A DNA stretch of 64,000 nucleotides from Candidatus Kapaibacterium sp. GTDB taxonomy: Bacteria; Bacteroidota; Ignavibacteria; Kapaibacteriales; UBA2268. The notes beneath the pieces are model-generated. The model saw only the letters and a list, made by a program, of their open reading frames with translations, was not told where the DNA came from and did not search any database. The stretch lies in contig JAPLFL010000104.1 in NCBI GenBank assembly GCA_026390695.1, positions 22,509 through 86,508 on the forward strand, in the 5' to 3' direction. Shown one piece after another: positions 19,165-27,543 of the stretch. Both the position numbers and the translations under genes were made by a program. Position 1 is the stretch's first letter. Every line of letters starts with the position of its first letter.

Positions 19165-19833
19165 ATGTTTCTAAAAAATCTTACAATCACAATTTCTATA
19201 TTTCTAATTGCAACGGTATTTGTTTTAAATGCCGGTACAGGTCTTGGTAATGGTAAATCTGGAGGCAAGAAAATTGCCCTTAATAATAAAGTTGGATCAA
19301 ATCAGATAAAATTCTTCAGCAAAGCTCCGGGTGAGGATATTGAGGGTACAGCAAATGGTATATCTGGTAATTTTACTCTCGATCCTTCTAATCTTGAAGC
19401 AACCAACGGAAGTGTAACCGTTGAGGTTAAATCAATGGAGACTGGTAGCGGTTCACGCGATGCTCACATGTATTCCGAACCTTGGCTAAATGAAAAAGGG
19501 TTCCCAAAAATTACATTACAGATTAAGGGAATGAAAAACGTTAAAAACGTAAAATACGATGCATCTTCAGGTAAAGCCACAGCTAATGCCACTGTATTTG
19601 GTGACTTTACTTTACATGGCATAACAACACACATGGAAGCTGAAATCACTCTAACTTATATAAATGAATCCGATAAAACTAAAGCACGCGCGCTCGGAGA
19701 TTTTGTAATGGTCACAGTTAATTTTAATGTTCATTTATTAGAACATAAAATTTTGGGCAAAGCCGGAGTGGTCGGTGATAAAGTTGCTGAAGTTGTAAAT
19801 TTACAGGCTTCATTTTTTGGAAATGTTCAATAA
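19165..19833 (+). CDS. YceI-family periplasmic lipocalin-like protein
   Basis: 222 aa from the ATG at 19165, which has AGGTG 8 nt upstream; an in-frame GTG at 19156 is the alternative. A signal peptide covers about 1-23. The YceI fold is recognised by KVGSNQIKFFSKAPGEDIEG, the mid-domain SRDAHMYSEPWLNEKGFPKI and ATVFGDFTLHGITTHMEA. YceI proteins bind isoprenoid lipids or quinones in a lipocalin-like barrel. Between a heme protein and a Rieske protein, a quinone- or lipid-carrier role in envelope electron transfer is a reasonable inference, but it is not shown by sequence. Confidence 0.9.
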   Translation: MFLKNLTITISIFLIATVFVLNAGTGLGNGKSGGKKIALNNKVGSNQIKFFSKAPGEDIEGTANGISGNFTLDPSNLEATNGSVTVEVKSMETGSGSRDAHMYSEPWLNEKGFPKITLQIKGMKNVKNVKYDASSGKATANATVFGDFTLHGITTHMEAEITLTYINESDKTKARALGDFVMVTVNFNVHLLEHKILGKAGVVGDKVAEVVNLQASFFGNVQ

Positions 19834-19863
19834 TTATTTTAAAATTAATTTTGGGGTCTAATT

Positions 19864-20346
19864 ATGACAGAATTAAAGACAATCGAAAGAAGAGATTTTA
19901 TTAAGAAATCACTTGTAACAGCAGGAATATTTCTTTGTAGTTCATCACTTGCAACTCTTCTTGATTCATGTTCAAGCACTGCAACTGATCCGGGTTTATC
20001 AACAGTCACTTATGATGTGTCCACCAATGCGGATTTACAAGTAGATGGTGGAGTAGGTAAACCAATAATAACAAATTTTAACAGTGGTAAACCTGTAATG
20101 ATTCTTCGTATAACTTCAACAAGTTATATTGCTTTTTCTGCATCCTGTCCGCATGAAGGGTTTGTTTTAGATGCTCCCGATCCGGCAAATGGAATTCTAA
20201 ATATTGTTTGCGGTAAACATTCATCTGAGTATAATGCGGCCACAGGTGCAGTGATTAAACAACCAACAAGTGGGACAACTAAGGCTTTAGTCAAATTTAA
20301 TACAAGTTATGATTCAGCAACGCATCTTTTGACTATCTCAAAGTAG
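19864..20346 (+). CDS. Rieske [2Fe-2S] protein with Tat-type signal and lipobox-like cysteine
   Basis: 160 aa. The N-terminus has a twin-arginine motif (ERRDFIKKS), a hydrophobic stretch, and then LLDSC with Cys36 as a possible lipidation site. The Rieske cluster ligands are Cys95/His97 (CPHEGF) and Cys116/His119 (CGKHSSEY). These are the standard CxH and CxxH boxes, but they lack the extra disulfide cysteines of the bc1 type. The protein therefore resembles small Rieske proteins of arsenite-oxidase or ferredoxin-like type. Tat export with a folded cluster fits a periplasmic electron carrier. It is last in the four-gene set and starts 30 nt after the YceI gene. Confidence 0.88.
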   Translation: MTELKTIERRDFIKKSLVTAGIFLCSSSLATLLDSCSSTATDPGLSTVTYDVSTNADLQVDGGVGKPIITNFNSGKPVMILRITSTSYIAFSASCPHEGFVLDAPDPANGILNIVCGKHSSEYNAATGAVIKQPTSGTTKALVKFNTSYDSATHLLTISK

Positions 20347-20385
20347 TATTAATTAAACTTAAATTACTTTTTGAAATAAATTAGA

Positions 20386-20648
20386 AAGACTGCCTCATAA
20401 GTTTCGTTTCAGTCATTTCTGAGAATGCAGGAATCCCCAAAAGTGCTACTGGATGGGGATTCCTGTATGTGAGACTGTGTGAAAACTTCAATTTCTGTCA
20501 TTCCTGCGAATGCAGGAATCCCCAAAAGTGCTACTGGATGGGGATTCCCGCATTCGCGGGAACGACATTCCATTGGAATTTCATAGTTTTCACACAGTCT
20601 CATGCGAGAATGCAATTTTGTCAAATATTCTACATTTGAGGCAGCCTC
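20386..20648. repeat. Nested pair of palindromic MITE-like elements
   Basis: The outer copy is bounded by GACTGCCTCATAAG and TGAGGCAGCCTC. Inside its right palindrome arm sits a second 131-bp copy (20471-20601) bounded by GAGACTGTGTGAAAAC and its exact inverse. Both share the core hairpin GTCATTCCTGCGAATGCAGG, then CCCC, a spacer and the inverse. There is no coding capacity. The rest of the gap up to 20800 is AT-rich and shows nothing. Confidence 0.85.
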
Positions 20649-20800
20649 TTTAGTTTTTGACAAGCTTGTCAATAAAACAATGTTAGCTTGACGGTTCAAA
20701 AACTTTCAAAATATAATATTTTAATTCAATAAAATTCAACCACTAACTTTATAACTTTAAAAACTTTCAACTTGGAACTTATATTTATTCCAAACTAACT

Positions 20801-21751
20801 TCAAATCCAATTTATCTGCTTTTCTATATATGATAATTTTATTGTGCTTTCGTTCATTGGGGCATTATCGGCATAGACATTCCATAAAATAATATTTGAA
20901 TCCAAAACGCAATTATCAGCAAGCTGAATACTTGCGAATAATCTCTTCAAGCCAGGCAGTAGCGGCGTATTGCGAAAAGATTCAATATTTGATTTATCTT
21001 TTTCAGTACTATGAGCAGATATATTCAAAAAATTGCTGTTATCACCAGTGAACAGAATATAAGGAATTTCATTAAATTCAATTTTCTTATAATTGCTAAT
21101 TAATTGCTCCGGCAGCATCTTGGCAGGAATTTTAATAAAATAATTAATAAATTTTGCATATACTTTGCCTGAATTGCGGCAATAGACATATAATATACGT
21201 TTTGTCTCATTGCTATTTGAGAACAGATCAGTCTCTTTTCCTTCACTGATTACAAATTCAAGAAAAATCTTTGGATGAGTGGCTCGATTCATTATATCTT
21301 TAACCTCATAGTCATCCATTGGAACAGATTCAAAATTATATCGTTTATAATATCGCTTATCTCCAGCCATGAAAGCCGTATCGCCTTTTGGAATTTTAAC
21401 AACATAAACTACATCTGAATCGGAAATTGAAATTGGAGTAATTTGAAGATTAGGAATTTTCGGTTGAATATGAGAAGATATAATTTGTTCGAGCCATTCT
21501 TTTGAAAATTCATTCCTATTGACAGGATCAATCTTTTCAGGGATATATCTCAGTTCTTTGTTATTTGTTTCACGAATTCCATAAATAATTACTCCCCCAT
21601 CGGAATTTGCCATGGCTGACACATCTTTTGAAATTTCTTTTCTTTTGCCATCACTACGAGAAAGCGCTTCAGCAGCCTTATAATCAAGGTGAAGATTCTC
21701 CTCAAATTTATTTGCTATTAAATCTTCAAGATATTTAAAGTCGTATTTCAT
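20801..21751 (-). CDS. AlbA_2 (Schlafen-type, divergent AAA-4) domain protein
   Basis: 316 aa. The N-terminal roughly 150 residues carry the AlbA_2 signature: NLHLDYKAAEAL, SKDVSAMANSDGGVIIYGIR, then VYVVKIPKGDTAFMAGDKRY and YKRYNFESVPMDD. This domain occurs in putative transcription regulators and in some defence proteins and is related to Schlafen cores. The C-terminal 150 residues are not recognised and contain no HTH I can see. It stands alone, divergent from ribD across a 252-nt AT-rich gap. Its function is unknown; regulator or defence-associated nuclease-like are both open. Confidence 0.8.
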   Translation of the reverse strand: MKYDFKYLEDLIANKFEENLHLDYKAAEALSRSDGKRKEISKDVSAMANSDGGVIIYGIRETNNKELRYIPEKIDPVNRNEFSKEWLEQIISSHIQPKIPNLQITPISISDSDVVYVVKIPKGDTAFMAGDKRYYKRYNFESVPMDDYEVKDIMNRATHPKIFLEFVISEGKETDLFSNSNETKRILYVYCRNSGKVYAKFINYFIKIPAKMLPEQLISNYKKIEFNEIPYILFTGDNSNFLNISAHSTEKDKSNIESFRNTPLLPGLKRLFASIQLADNCVLDSNIILWNVYADNAPMNESTIKLSYIEKQINWI

Positions 21752-22003
21752 AATTCAATAAACTAATGTTTCAATTAATCATTACATTTTACAATAATTA
21801 ACATCATTCAAATATATAATAAACAAAAAGAATAACAAATAATAACAGAAATATAAGTGAAATTGAAAGAACCAAGCCTCAGAAAAACTCTTTCAAAGAA
21901 ATCATAGAATTTATACAAAAATAATGATAAAAAAATCCTATTTTTAATCTGATAACTAATTGAAAATCTCAACTATTGATATGCAATTATAATTCTATAA
22001 ATT

Positions 22004-23101
22004 ATGACAGACGAACAAGCAATAAAAAAAACTTTGAATATAGCACTCAAAGGCTCTGGTAATGTCAGCCCAAATCCCAGAGTAGGTGCATTAATCATGA
22101 AAGATGATAAAATTTTATCCGAAGGTGCGCATGAATATTTTGGTGGGCCACATGCTGAGGTTAATGCAATCTCCAAATGTACTGATGATGAATTAGAAGG
22201 ATCTACTATCTATGTTAATCTTGAACCATGCAGTCATCATGGTAAGACACCGCCTTGTACCGATTTGATAATCACTAAAAAGATTGCCAGAGTTGTCATC
22301 GGCACAATAGACCCAAATGAATTAATGGCTGGAAAAAGTATTGAAATTCTTAAAAATGCGGGTATTGAAGTTGAGTCGGGAATCAGTGTAGAAGCATGTC
22401 ATTGGGTAAATAGATTTTTCTTTAAATATATACAAACAGGCTTTCCCTATATCATTCTTAAAGTTGCTCAATCTTTAGATGGTGTTATTGCGTTAAAAAG
22501 TGGTGTCTCACAGTGGATTACTTGTAGTGAAAGTCGTCGCAGATCTCATTATTTAAGATCAATTATTGATGCTGTTCTTGTTGGAAAAAATACCGTCCTG
22601 ATGGACAAACCAGCATTGACCGTCAGAGAAACAGAAGGTCGGAATCCAAAACGAGTTATTTTCGACACTAATCTTGAAATTCCTCTTGAAAGTCCAACAT
22701 TTCAGATTATTGACAATCAGGAAACTATTGTTTGTTGCAGCCCGGAATCATACAATAGCAGAAAAGCTAATACTTTAAAAATTGCAAAAATCAAAGTTCA
22801 GGCAGTTGACCTCGATTCTGAGGGCAGAATTGATCCAAAGCAAGCAATCAGTCTTCTTGCTAAAAATTTCAACATTTGTTCGATTATGGTAGAAGGCGGT
22901 GCCATACTATATTCTTCTTTTGCAAAGAATGGATTAATTGATGAGCTTCATACATTTATAGCACCAAAAATTATCGGCTCAGGAATAAATGCTTTTAGCG
23001 AACTGAAGATTGATTCGTTAAAGAATTCTGTAAATTTTGAAACAAAATTAATAAGTAAAAGCGGCGAGGATATTCATATAATTTCCGTCCCGAAAAAATA
23101 A
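22004..23101 (+). CDS. ribD: Bifunctional pyrimidine deaminase/reductase of riboflavin synthesis
   Basis: 365 aa. The N-terminal cytidine-deaminase-like domain (1-145) has the zinc motif HAEVNAI and PCSHHGKTPPCTDLII, and removes the amino group from the diaminopyrimidine intermediate. The C-terminal reductase domain (150-365, starting ILKVAQSLDGVIALKSG) uses NADPH to reduce the ribosyl chain, and MVEGGAILYSSF is the conserved late motif. Length and order are standard for RibD. No ribA, ribE or ribH gene is nearby and I see no FMN riboswitch, so it is a lone rib gene here. Confidence 0.96.
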   Translation: MTDEQAIKKTLNIALKGSGNVSPNPRVGALIMKDDKILSEGAHEYFGGPHAEVNAISKCTDDELEGSTIYVNLEPCSHHGKTPPCTDLIITKKIARVVIGTIDPNELMAGKSIEILKNAGIEVESGISVEACHWVNRFFFKYIQTGFPYIILKVAQSLDGVIALKSGVSQWITCSESRRRSHYLRSIIDAVLVGKNTVLMDKPALTVRETEGRNPKRVIFDTNLEIPLESPTFQIIDNQETIVCCSPESYNSRKANTLKIAKIKVQAVDLDSEGRIDPKQAISLLAKNFNICSIMVEGGAILYSSFAKNGLIDELHTFIAPKIIGSGINAFSELKIDSLKNSVNFETKLISKSGEDIHIISVPKK

Positions 23102-23125
23102 ACCACTAACTTTATAACTTTTATT

Positions 23126-23479
23126 CTACCATGGTATGTTAACAGGTGTGCTTTTATTTGTTAGTTCTTTAAGTTTAATTTTGGGATTCAGTTTGTCGTT
23201 CAGATAGTTAGCTACTCCTTCTATTTTAAAAGTAGAGAGTTCAACCCAAGTGCAATAAAGCCCGTAATGTGTGAAGGCAGTTATAGCAATATTTTTTCTT
23301 GCTTTTTTTAGTTCCTCAGCTATATTTCCGGTTCCGACATTTACAACATTTTTGATTCCGTTATTTTCATGCCATATAACGAAAACTCCCTTTAAATTTT
23401 TAAATACATCATGATTCAAGTCGAGTTTATCAAACATGCACCAGATTCCTCCTTTACATCTAAACCAATCAACTTCCAT
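23126..23479 (-). CDS. Small GIY-YIG-like protein
   Basis: 117 aa from the ATG at 23479; the frame is open to 23557 but the extra residues are low-complexity. GVFVIWHENNGIKNVVNVGT followed by GNIAEELKKARKN resembles the GIY-YIG superfamily opening strand, turn and helix (G-V-Y-x-I-x-H ... V-x-V-G-x-G). The end, GVANYLNDKLNPKI, matches a pattern I know from small stand-alone members. The second tyrosine of the GIY-YIG pair is replaced (VVNVG), so nuclease activity is uncertain. It converges on ribD with a 24-nt gap. A role in DNA processing is inference only. Confidence 0.6.
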   Translation of the reverse strand: MEVDWFRCKGGIWCMFDKLDLNHDVFKNLKGVFVIWHENNGIKNVVNVGTGNIAEELKKARKNIAITAFTHYGLYCTWVELSTFKIEGVANYLNDKLNPKIKLKELTNKSTPVNIPW

Positions 23480-23633
23480 AATACAATCTTTAAATATATT
23501 AAAAATATTTTCATTCAAATTTAATAATTTAATTGAATAAATCAAAACAAAAAACACTCATCACAAAAATTATTCGTCTATTTATTCTATTTTTAGTTTC
23601 ATTTTCATATTTTAAAATTATTTTAGGCATCGT

Positions 23634-24224
23634 TTGAAAATATTTACAGTCAATTTTATTACCGGCGCAGCACAATCAAATCAGTTCCCAGATGAGAAAC
23701 TACCAGAAATTGCGTTTTCAGGTCGTTCCAACGTCGGAAAATCATCTTTGCTTAATAACATTGCCCTAAATAAAAACATTGCTAAAATCAGCTCTTCTCC
23801 CGGAAAAACAAGACAAATTAATTTTTTCAATGTGGATAACAAATGGAGGATGGTTGATTTACCGGGTTTTGGATATGCAGCAGTTTCTAAGATAGAACGA
23901 GAAAAGTTTGAAAAGCTGAATCTTGAATATTTAAAAGGGAGAAAATTCCTGAAATTAGTATGTATTCTTTCAGACAGCCGCCATGATCCTCAGAAAATTG
24001 AATTATCTCTAATAGAACAATCTGAAATTTTGAAAGTTCCATATTTGATAATTTTAACAAAATGCGATAAAATTACAAACAGACTAATAAATGAACGTAA
24101 AGAACAATGGGAGCAGATTTTATCAGCATGTTCATTTCATCGGGGGCTGATTCCATACTCGGTTGAAACTAATCTCGGAAGAAAGGAACTTGTTACATTA
24201 ATTCTTTCGGAACTGACCAACTAA
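23634..24224 (+). CDS. engB: Ribosome-biogenesis GTPase EngB (YsxC/YihA)
   Basis: 196 aa GTPase needed for large-subunit assembly in most bacteria. All G motifs are visible: G1 GRSNVGKSSL, G2 Thr in PGKTRQINFF, G3 DLPGFG and G4 TKCD. The only start matching the family N-terminus is TTG at 23634 (KIFTVNFITGAA), with AGG about 8 nt upstream; there is no in-frame ATG nearby. The 3' end overlaps the convergent T9SS gene by 4 nt. Confidence 0.95.
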   Translation: MKIFTVNFITGAAQSNQFPDEKLPEIAFSGRSNVGKSSLLNNIALNKNIAKISSSPGKTRQINFFNVDNKWRMVDLPGFGYAAVSKIEREKFEKLNLEYLKGRKFLKLVCILSDSRHDPQKIELSLIEQSEILKVPYLIILTKCDKITNRLINERKEQWEQILSACSFHRGLIPYSVETNLGRKELVTLILSELTN

Positions 24225-25531
24225 TCTACTTTGATGAATGAAACTATCTCTGTCCTTCTTCCAATATTTAACTTTAAATAATAAGTCCCGGAACATAAAT
24301 TTATTTTTTTTAAATCAAGATTAAGAATAGTTTCACCAGTATAAAAAAATGAACTATTCTCAAAGAGTTTATTCATATTCAAATCATATATAGAATAAAT
24401 TACATTTGACGAATTTGGGATAAAAAAAGTTATATTGATAATATCAGTGCAAGGATTTGGAAATACAACGAAGTCATTTTTCGGCTGATTTTCTGACACA
24501 TTTTCCACAATATTGTAAAAATAAATTGTTAGATTGTTATTAATCAGACTGTCAGCACTGTCAGCAATTTGATAAAGTTCTCTTTGAATCTGCCTGAAAC
24601 TGTTATAATTGTAAAAATGTTTATTTTGTAGTTGAAAGTAGCTACCGTTCCATTTGTTCATGGATAATTCACTTAACAAATCGTCCGTATATTTATAATC
24701 CCATAAATATTGAAAGATAAATATAGATTTTACAGAATCATATCCTGACTTAATAACTTTGATCAGATTTTTATTTGAATCATATTTTTGATCATATTTA
24801 TTTTCAGGGACCCATTTTAAATTAAAATTATAATTGACCAACTGCATTGAAAGCGAATCTGAGTTATATGTATATTCAGTATATCTCGAAGATTTCCAAT
24901 TAGAGCCGTCGAAAAATTCTATCAGATTTTTATTTAAACTATCAACTAAATTATATGTATATGTATATCTTTTTGAGTCATACCATGAGTTTGAGAGCCA
25001 ATCAGAATTTATTGTCTGTGTAATTTTATGAGTTAATGAATAATTATTTCGGATAAGAGAATTATTAACCCAATTATTGTTAATCCCAATCTCAGTCAAC
25101 ACTTCGATAATTGAATTATGGATATTATAAATATAGGTTTTCCTGATACTTTTGAGCCAATCCTGATTAATAAAAGAGAAATACTCTTCGGATTTTAATG
25201 ATTTGTCAGAATAATAAGAATAAGCAGCAGAGTCGCTTTTAATCCATTGGTCGTTAATTTTCAAAAAGACCAAATCTGCACTGAGATTACCCTGACTATC
25301 ATAAATATGTTGGGTACGAACAGGTATTGCAGATACATCATTATAAACTTTATAATTTTCCTCAATCATTTGAAAAAAATTATTAAAACTAAACTCTGTA
25401 CTATTTTCAATAGACCAGTCGTTATTTTTCCAAGAGTAGCTTTCTACTTTAGTAAGATTGCATATAAAGTCAGACTGAGCATAACTAAAGCTCAAAATGA
25501 ATATTATCAGAACAATTTTAAAAATATCCAT
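24221..25531 (-). CDS. T9SS-exported protein with tandem YD-like/aromatic repeats
   Basis: 436 aa from the ATG at 25531. A signal peptide (MDIFKIVLIIFILSFSYA) is followed by about ten imperfect repeats of roughly 25-30 residues. Their pattern is a YxYxS/D turn, a short strand, then NxWxxSxxxxYxY (for example INDQWIKSDSAAYSYYSDKS and INNNWVNNSLIRNNYS), probably forming a solenoid or beta sheet. Residues from about 355 form a type A T9SS sorting domain (VFPNPCTDIINITFF to VSFIKVD). It is thus a surface or secreted protein; the role is unknown and adhesion would be a guess. The stop overlaps engB by 4 nt on the other strand. Confidence 0.82.
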   Translation of the reverse strand: MDIFKIVLIIFILSFSYAQSDFICNLTKVESYSWKNNDWSIENSTEFSFNNFFQMIEENYKVYNDVSAIPVRTQHIYDSQGNLSADLVFLKINDQWIKSDSAAYSYYSDKSLKSEEYFSFINQDWLKSIRKTYIYNIHNSIIEVLTEIGINNNWVNNSLIRNNYSLTHKITQTINSDWLSNSWYDSKRYTYTYNLVDSLNKNLIEFFDGSNWKSSRYTEYTYNSDSLSMQLVNYNFNLKWVPENKYDQKYDSNKNLIKVIKSGYDSVKSIFIFQYLWDYKYTDDLLSELSMNKWNGSYFQLQNKHFYNYNSFRQIQRELYQIADSADSLINNNLTIYFYNIVENVSENQPKNDFVVFPNPCTDIINITFFIPNSSNVIYSIYDLNMNKLFENSSFFYTGETILNLDLKKINLCSGTYYLKLNIGRRTEIVSFIKVD

Positions 25532-25562
25532 TCTCAAAAAACTTTTATTTAAATCAAATAAT

Positions 25563-26744
25563 CTATATTCTTACAGGCATAATCAGCATTACCAAATCGT
25601 CTGAATCCCCATTCGGGATTAGTAAGGCTGGCTTTGTCGGTTCAGAAAAAGTTAAAATTGCTTGATTATCTCTAATACCCTGAATTTCGATATGAGAAAA
25701 AGCATCTTCAATATATTTATAATTAAATCCGATTTCAAAACGCGGATATGGGAATTCACAGGCTAATTGCTCTTTTGCCGATGTACCACTATCTTCATCT
25801 TCACCGGTTATTGTAAGTTGATTATCATCAAAAATAAATTGTACTTGTTTGGATTTTTCATTAGCCATTATAGCAGCACGTTTAATAGCTGATAAAACGG
25901 CACCGTAATCCACAGTAGCTCTAATTGGATTATCTTTTGGCAAAACAGATTCATAAGGTGGGAATTTTTCATTGATGATTCGAGATACAATAAGTGTCTC
26001 TCCGCCAATCTCAAAACGGACATGAGTAATCTTACCTCTTCTTTCAAGAAAAGCCATAAAGACATCATTATCGAGTTTTTTGAGCAAATCGACAGTTCTT
26101 GCCGGAATAATCACATCTAATTGTTCAGGAAAATTCAACTGTGCAGAATTTATAGTATATTTCACTAATCTATAACTATCAGTTGCGACTGAATGGATGC
26201 GATTTCCACGGAATTGGAAAAGAACACCTGTCATAGCGGGACGATATTCATCAGTAGAAACTGCAAATGTTGTTTTATTGGCAATACGCATCAAATCAGC
26301 TTTTGCAAAGAATGCCTTATTAGGATTTGAATTATCAGAAAATGTAGTGAATTCATATTTATTATCTTCTTCAAACAATTCAGGAATATCAAGATATTCC
26401 TGTGGGTCAATTCCTTTGATAACATAGCGACCACTGGGAGTTTTAAGAATTATCTCGTAATTATCAAGATTTGCTTCAAATTTAATTTCTCCTTCGTTAC
26501 CGAGAGCACGGATAATTTCATTCAAACGTCGCCCTGGCACCAGAATTTCCCCCTCACTCTCGGTTGCAACAAAAATAACAGACATAATTGTAACTTCCTG
26601 ATCAGTTGCTATGACCTGGAGTTTTCCGTTTTTTACGGAAAAGTGCAAATGCTCTAAAACAGGTAGAGTCGATTTTGGAGGTATGACAGGTAAGGTTTTC
26701 TGTAATAATTTTGAAAATTCACTGATTGAGACTGTAAATATCAT
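25563..26744 (-). CDS. dnaN: DNA polymerase III beta subunit (sliding clamp)
   Basis: 393 aa. The three tandem clamp folds are seen in order from MIFTVSISEFSKLLQKTLPV through RPAMTGVLFQFRGNRIHSVA (domain 2) to the C-terminal PALLIPNGDSDDLVMLIMPV. The closing LIMPVRI is the usual MPMR-like end. The ring-shaped dimer tethers polymerase III to DNA. It is not next to dnaA, recF or gyrB, so the classical oriC gene order is absent here. The T9SS protein gene follows after 31 nt. Confidence 0.97.
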   Translation of the reverse strand: MIFTVSISEFSKLLQKTLPVIPPKSTLPVLEHLHFSVKNGKLQVIATDQEVTIMSVIFVATESEGEILVPGRRLNEIIRALGNEGEIKFEANLDNYEIILKTPSGRYVIKGIDPQEYLDIPELFEEDNKYEFTTFSDNSNPNKAFFAKADLMRIANKTTFAVSTDEYRPAMTGVLFQFRGNRIHSVATDSYRLVKYTINSAQLNFPEQLDVIIPARTVDLLKKLDNDVFMAFLERRGKITHVRFEIGGETLIVSRIINEKFPPYESVLPKDNPIRATVDYGAVLSAIKRAAIMANEKSKQVQFIFDDNQLTITGEDEDSGTSAKEQLACEFPYPRFEIGFNYKYIEDAFSHIEIQGIRDNQAILTFSEPTKPALLIPNGDSDDLVMLIMPVRI

Positions 26745-26864
26745 TATTTTTCCTTTTTATTTATGCTATTTTAAAACTATTTCTTATTTTTCATTTTGAA
26801 ACTTCATCAGATATACAAGTTAATAAATTAAGAATGAATCTACAAAATAAAATTAAGGAAAATT

Positions 26865-27524
26865 ATGCTAACAAAATATGGTACTGATAATATTTTAGTG
26901 ATGCTCTTGGTAAGTTTTGTTTTAATGGGATTGGGTCTGTTTGTTTTCAGGCAATTTCCTGCATATATCTTTTTAGGATTAGGTTTAATTATTTTTATAT
27001 TTACAATTTGGTTTTTTCGTGATCCAGACCGTAAACTACCCACAGAAGCCGAAACAAACCCTGCATTGATAATAGCACCTGCCGATGGAAAAATTGTAGA
27101 AATTAAGGATGTTGAAGAAAATTTATTTCTACATTCTAAAGCAAAACAGATTAGCATTTTTCTTTCACCATTAGACGTACATGTGAATAGAATACCTTTT
27201 GGAGGGACTGTAAAGTTTTTTAGTTACAATCCGGGAGATTATTTAGTTGCATATCATCCTAAATCTTCAGAGTTAAATGAACAGACCCGTATAGGAGTTG
27301 AAAATAAAGTTGGAAAAATATTTTTCAAACAAATAACCGGAATATTAGCCAGACGCATTGTTTGGGATATTAAAATCGGGGATACGGTTGCTATAGGACA
27401 GCGTTTTGGTATGATGAAATTTGGTTCGCGTATGGACATTATGGTTCCTCTGGAAGTCAAAATTTTCGTTAATAAAGGAGATCGTGTAGTAGCAGGTGAA
27501 AGCATTATTGGTTCTTATTATTAA
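26865..27524 (+). CDS. psd: Phosphatidylserine decarboxylase (short, membrane-anchored type)
   Basis: 219 aa. Two hydrophobic segments (about 9-28 and 33-52) anchor the protein. The decarboxylase body has APADGKIVEI, SPLDVHVNRIPFGG and the self-cleavage site KFGSRMD. Cleavage between Gly187 and Ser188 would make the pyruvoyl cofactor. The enzyme makes phosphatidylethanolamine from phosphatidylserine at the inner membrane. AAGGAAAA precedes the ATG. The usual partner pssA is not adjacent; an ECF sigma gene follows after 19 nt. Confidence 0.95.
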   Translation: MLTKYGTDNILVMLLVSFVLMGLGLFVFRQFPAYIFLGLGLIIFIFTIWFFRDPDRKLPTEAETNPALIIAPADGKIVEIKDVEENLFLHSKAKQISIFLSPLDVHVNRIPFGGTVKFFSYNPGDYLVAYHPKSSELNEQTRIGVENKVGKIFFKQITGILARRIVWDIKIGDTVAIGQRFGMMKFGSRMDIMVPLEVKIFVNKGDRVVAGESIIGSYY

Positions 27525-27532
27525 AAAATACT

Positions 27533-27540
27533 TATTTTTG
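27533..27540 (+). promoter_or_regulatory. Possible TAnnTTTG promoter box before the ECF sigma gene
   Basis: TATTTTTG fits the Bacteroidota -7 consensus, and a TTG lies 22 nt further upstream at 27508-27510, inside the end of psd. The start codon at 27544 is so close that a transcript from here would be almost leaderless. The match may therefore be chance in an AT-rich sequence. Confidence 0.25.
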
Positions 27541-27543
27541 TAA

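Noticed and set aside
20409..20699. Minus-strand open frame of 96 codons
   Set aside because: It lies wholly in the nested palindromic repeats; its peptide (VALLGIPAFAGMTE) is the usual translation of the repeat core.
21752..22003. FMN riboswitch before ribD
   Set aside because: The gap is AT-rich without the conserved RFN elements, so no riboswitch can be supported.
25563..26744. Replication origin near dnaN
   Set aside because: There is no dnaA, recF or gyrB beside it and no cluster of DnaA boxes was seen in the flanking gaps.
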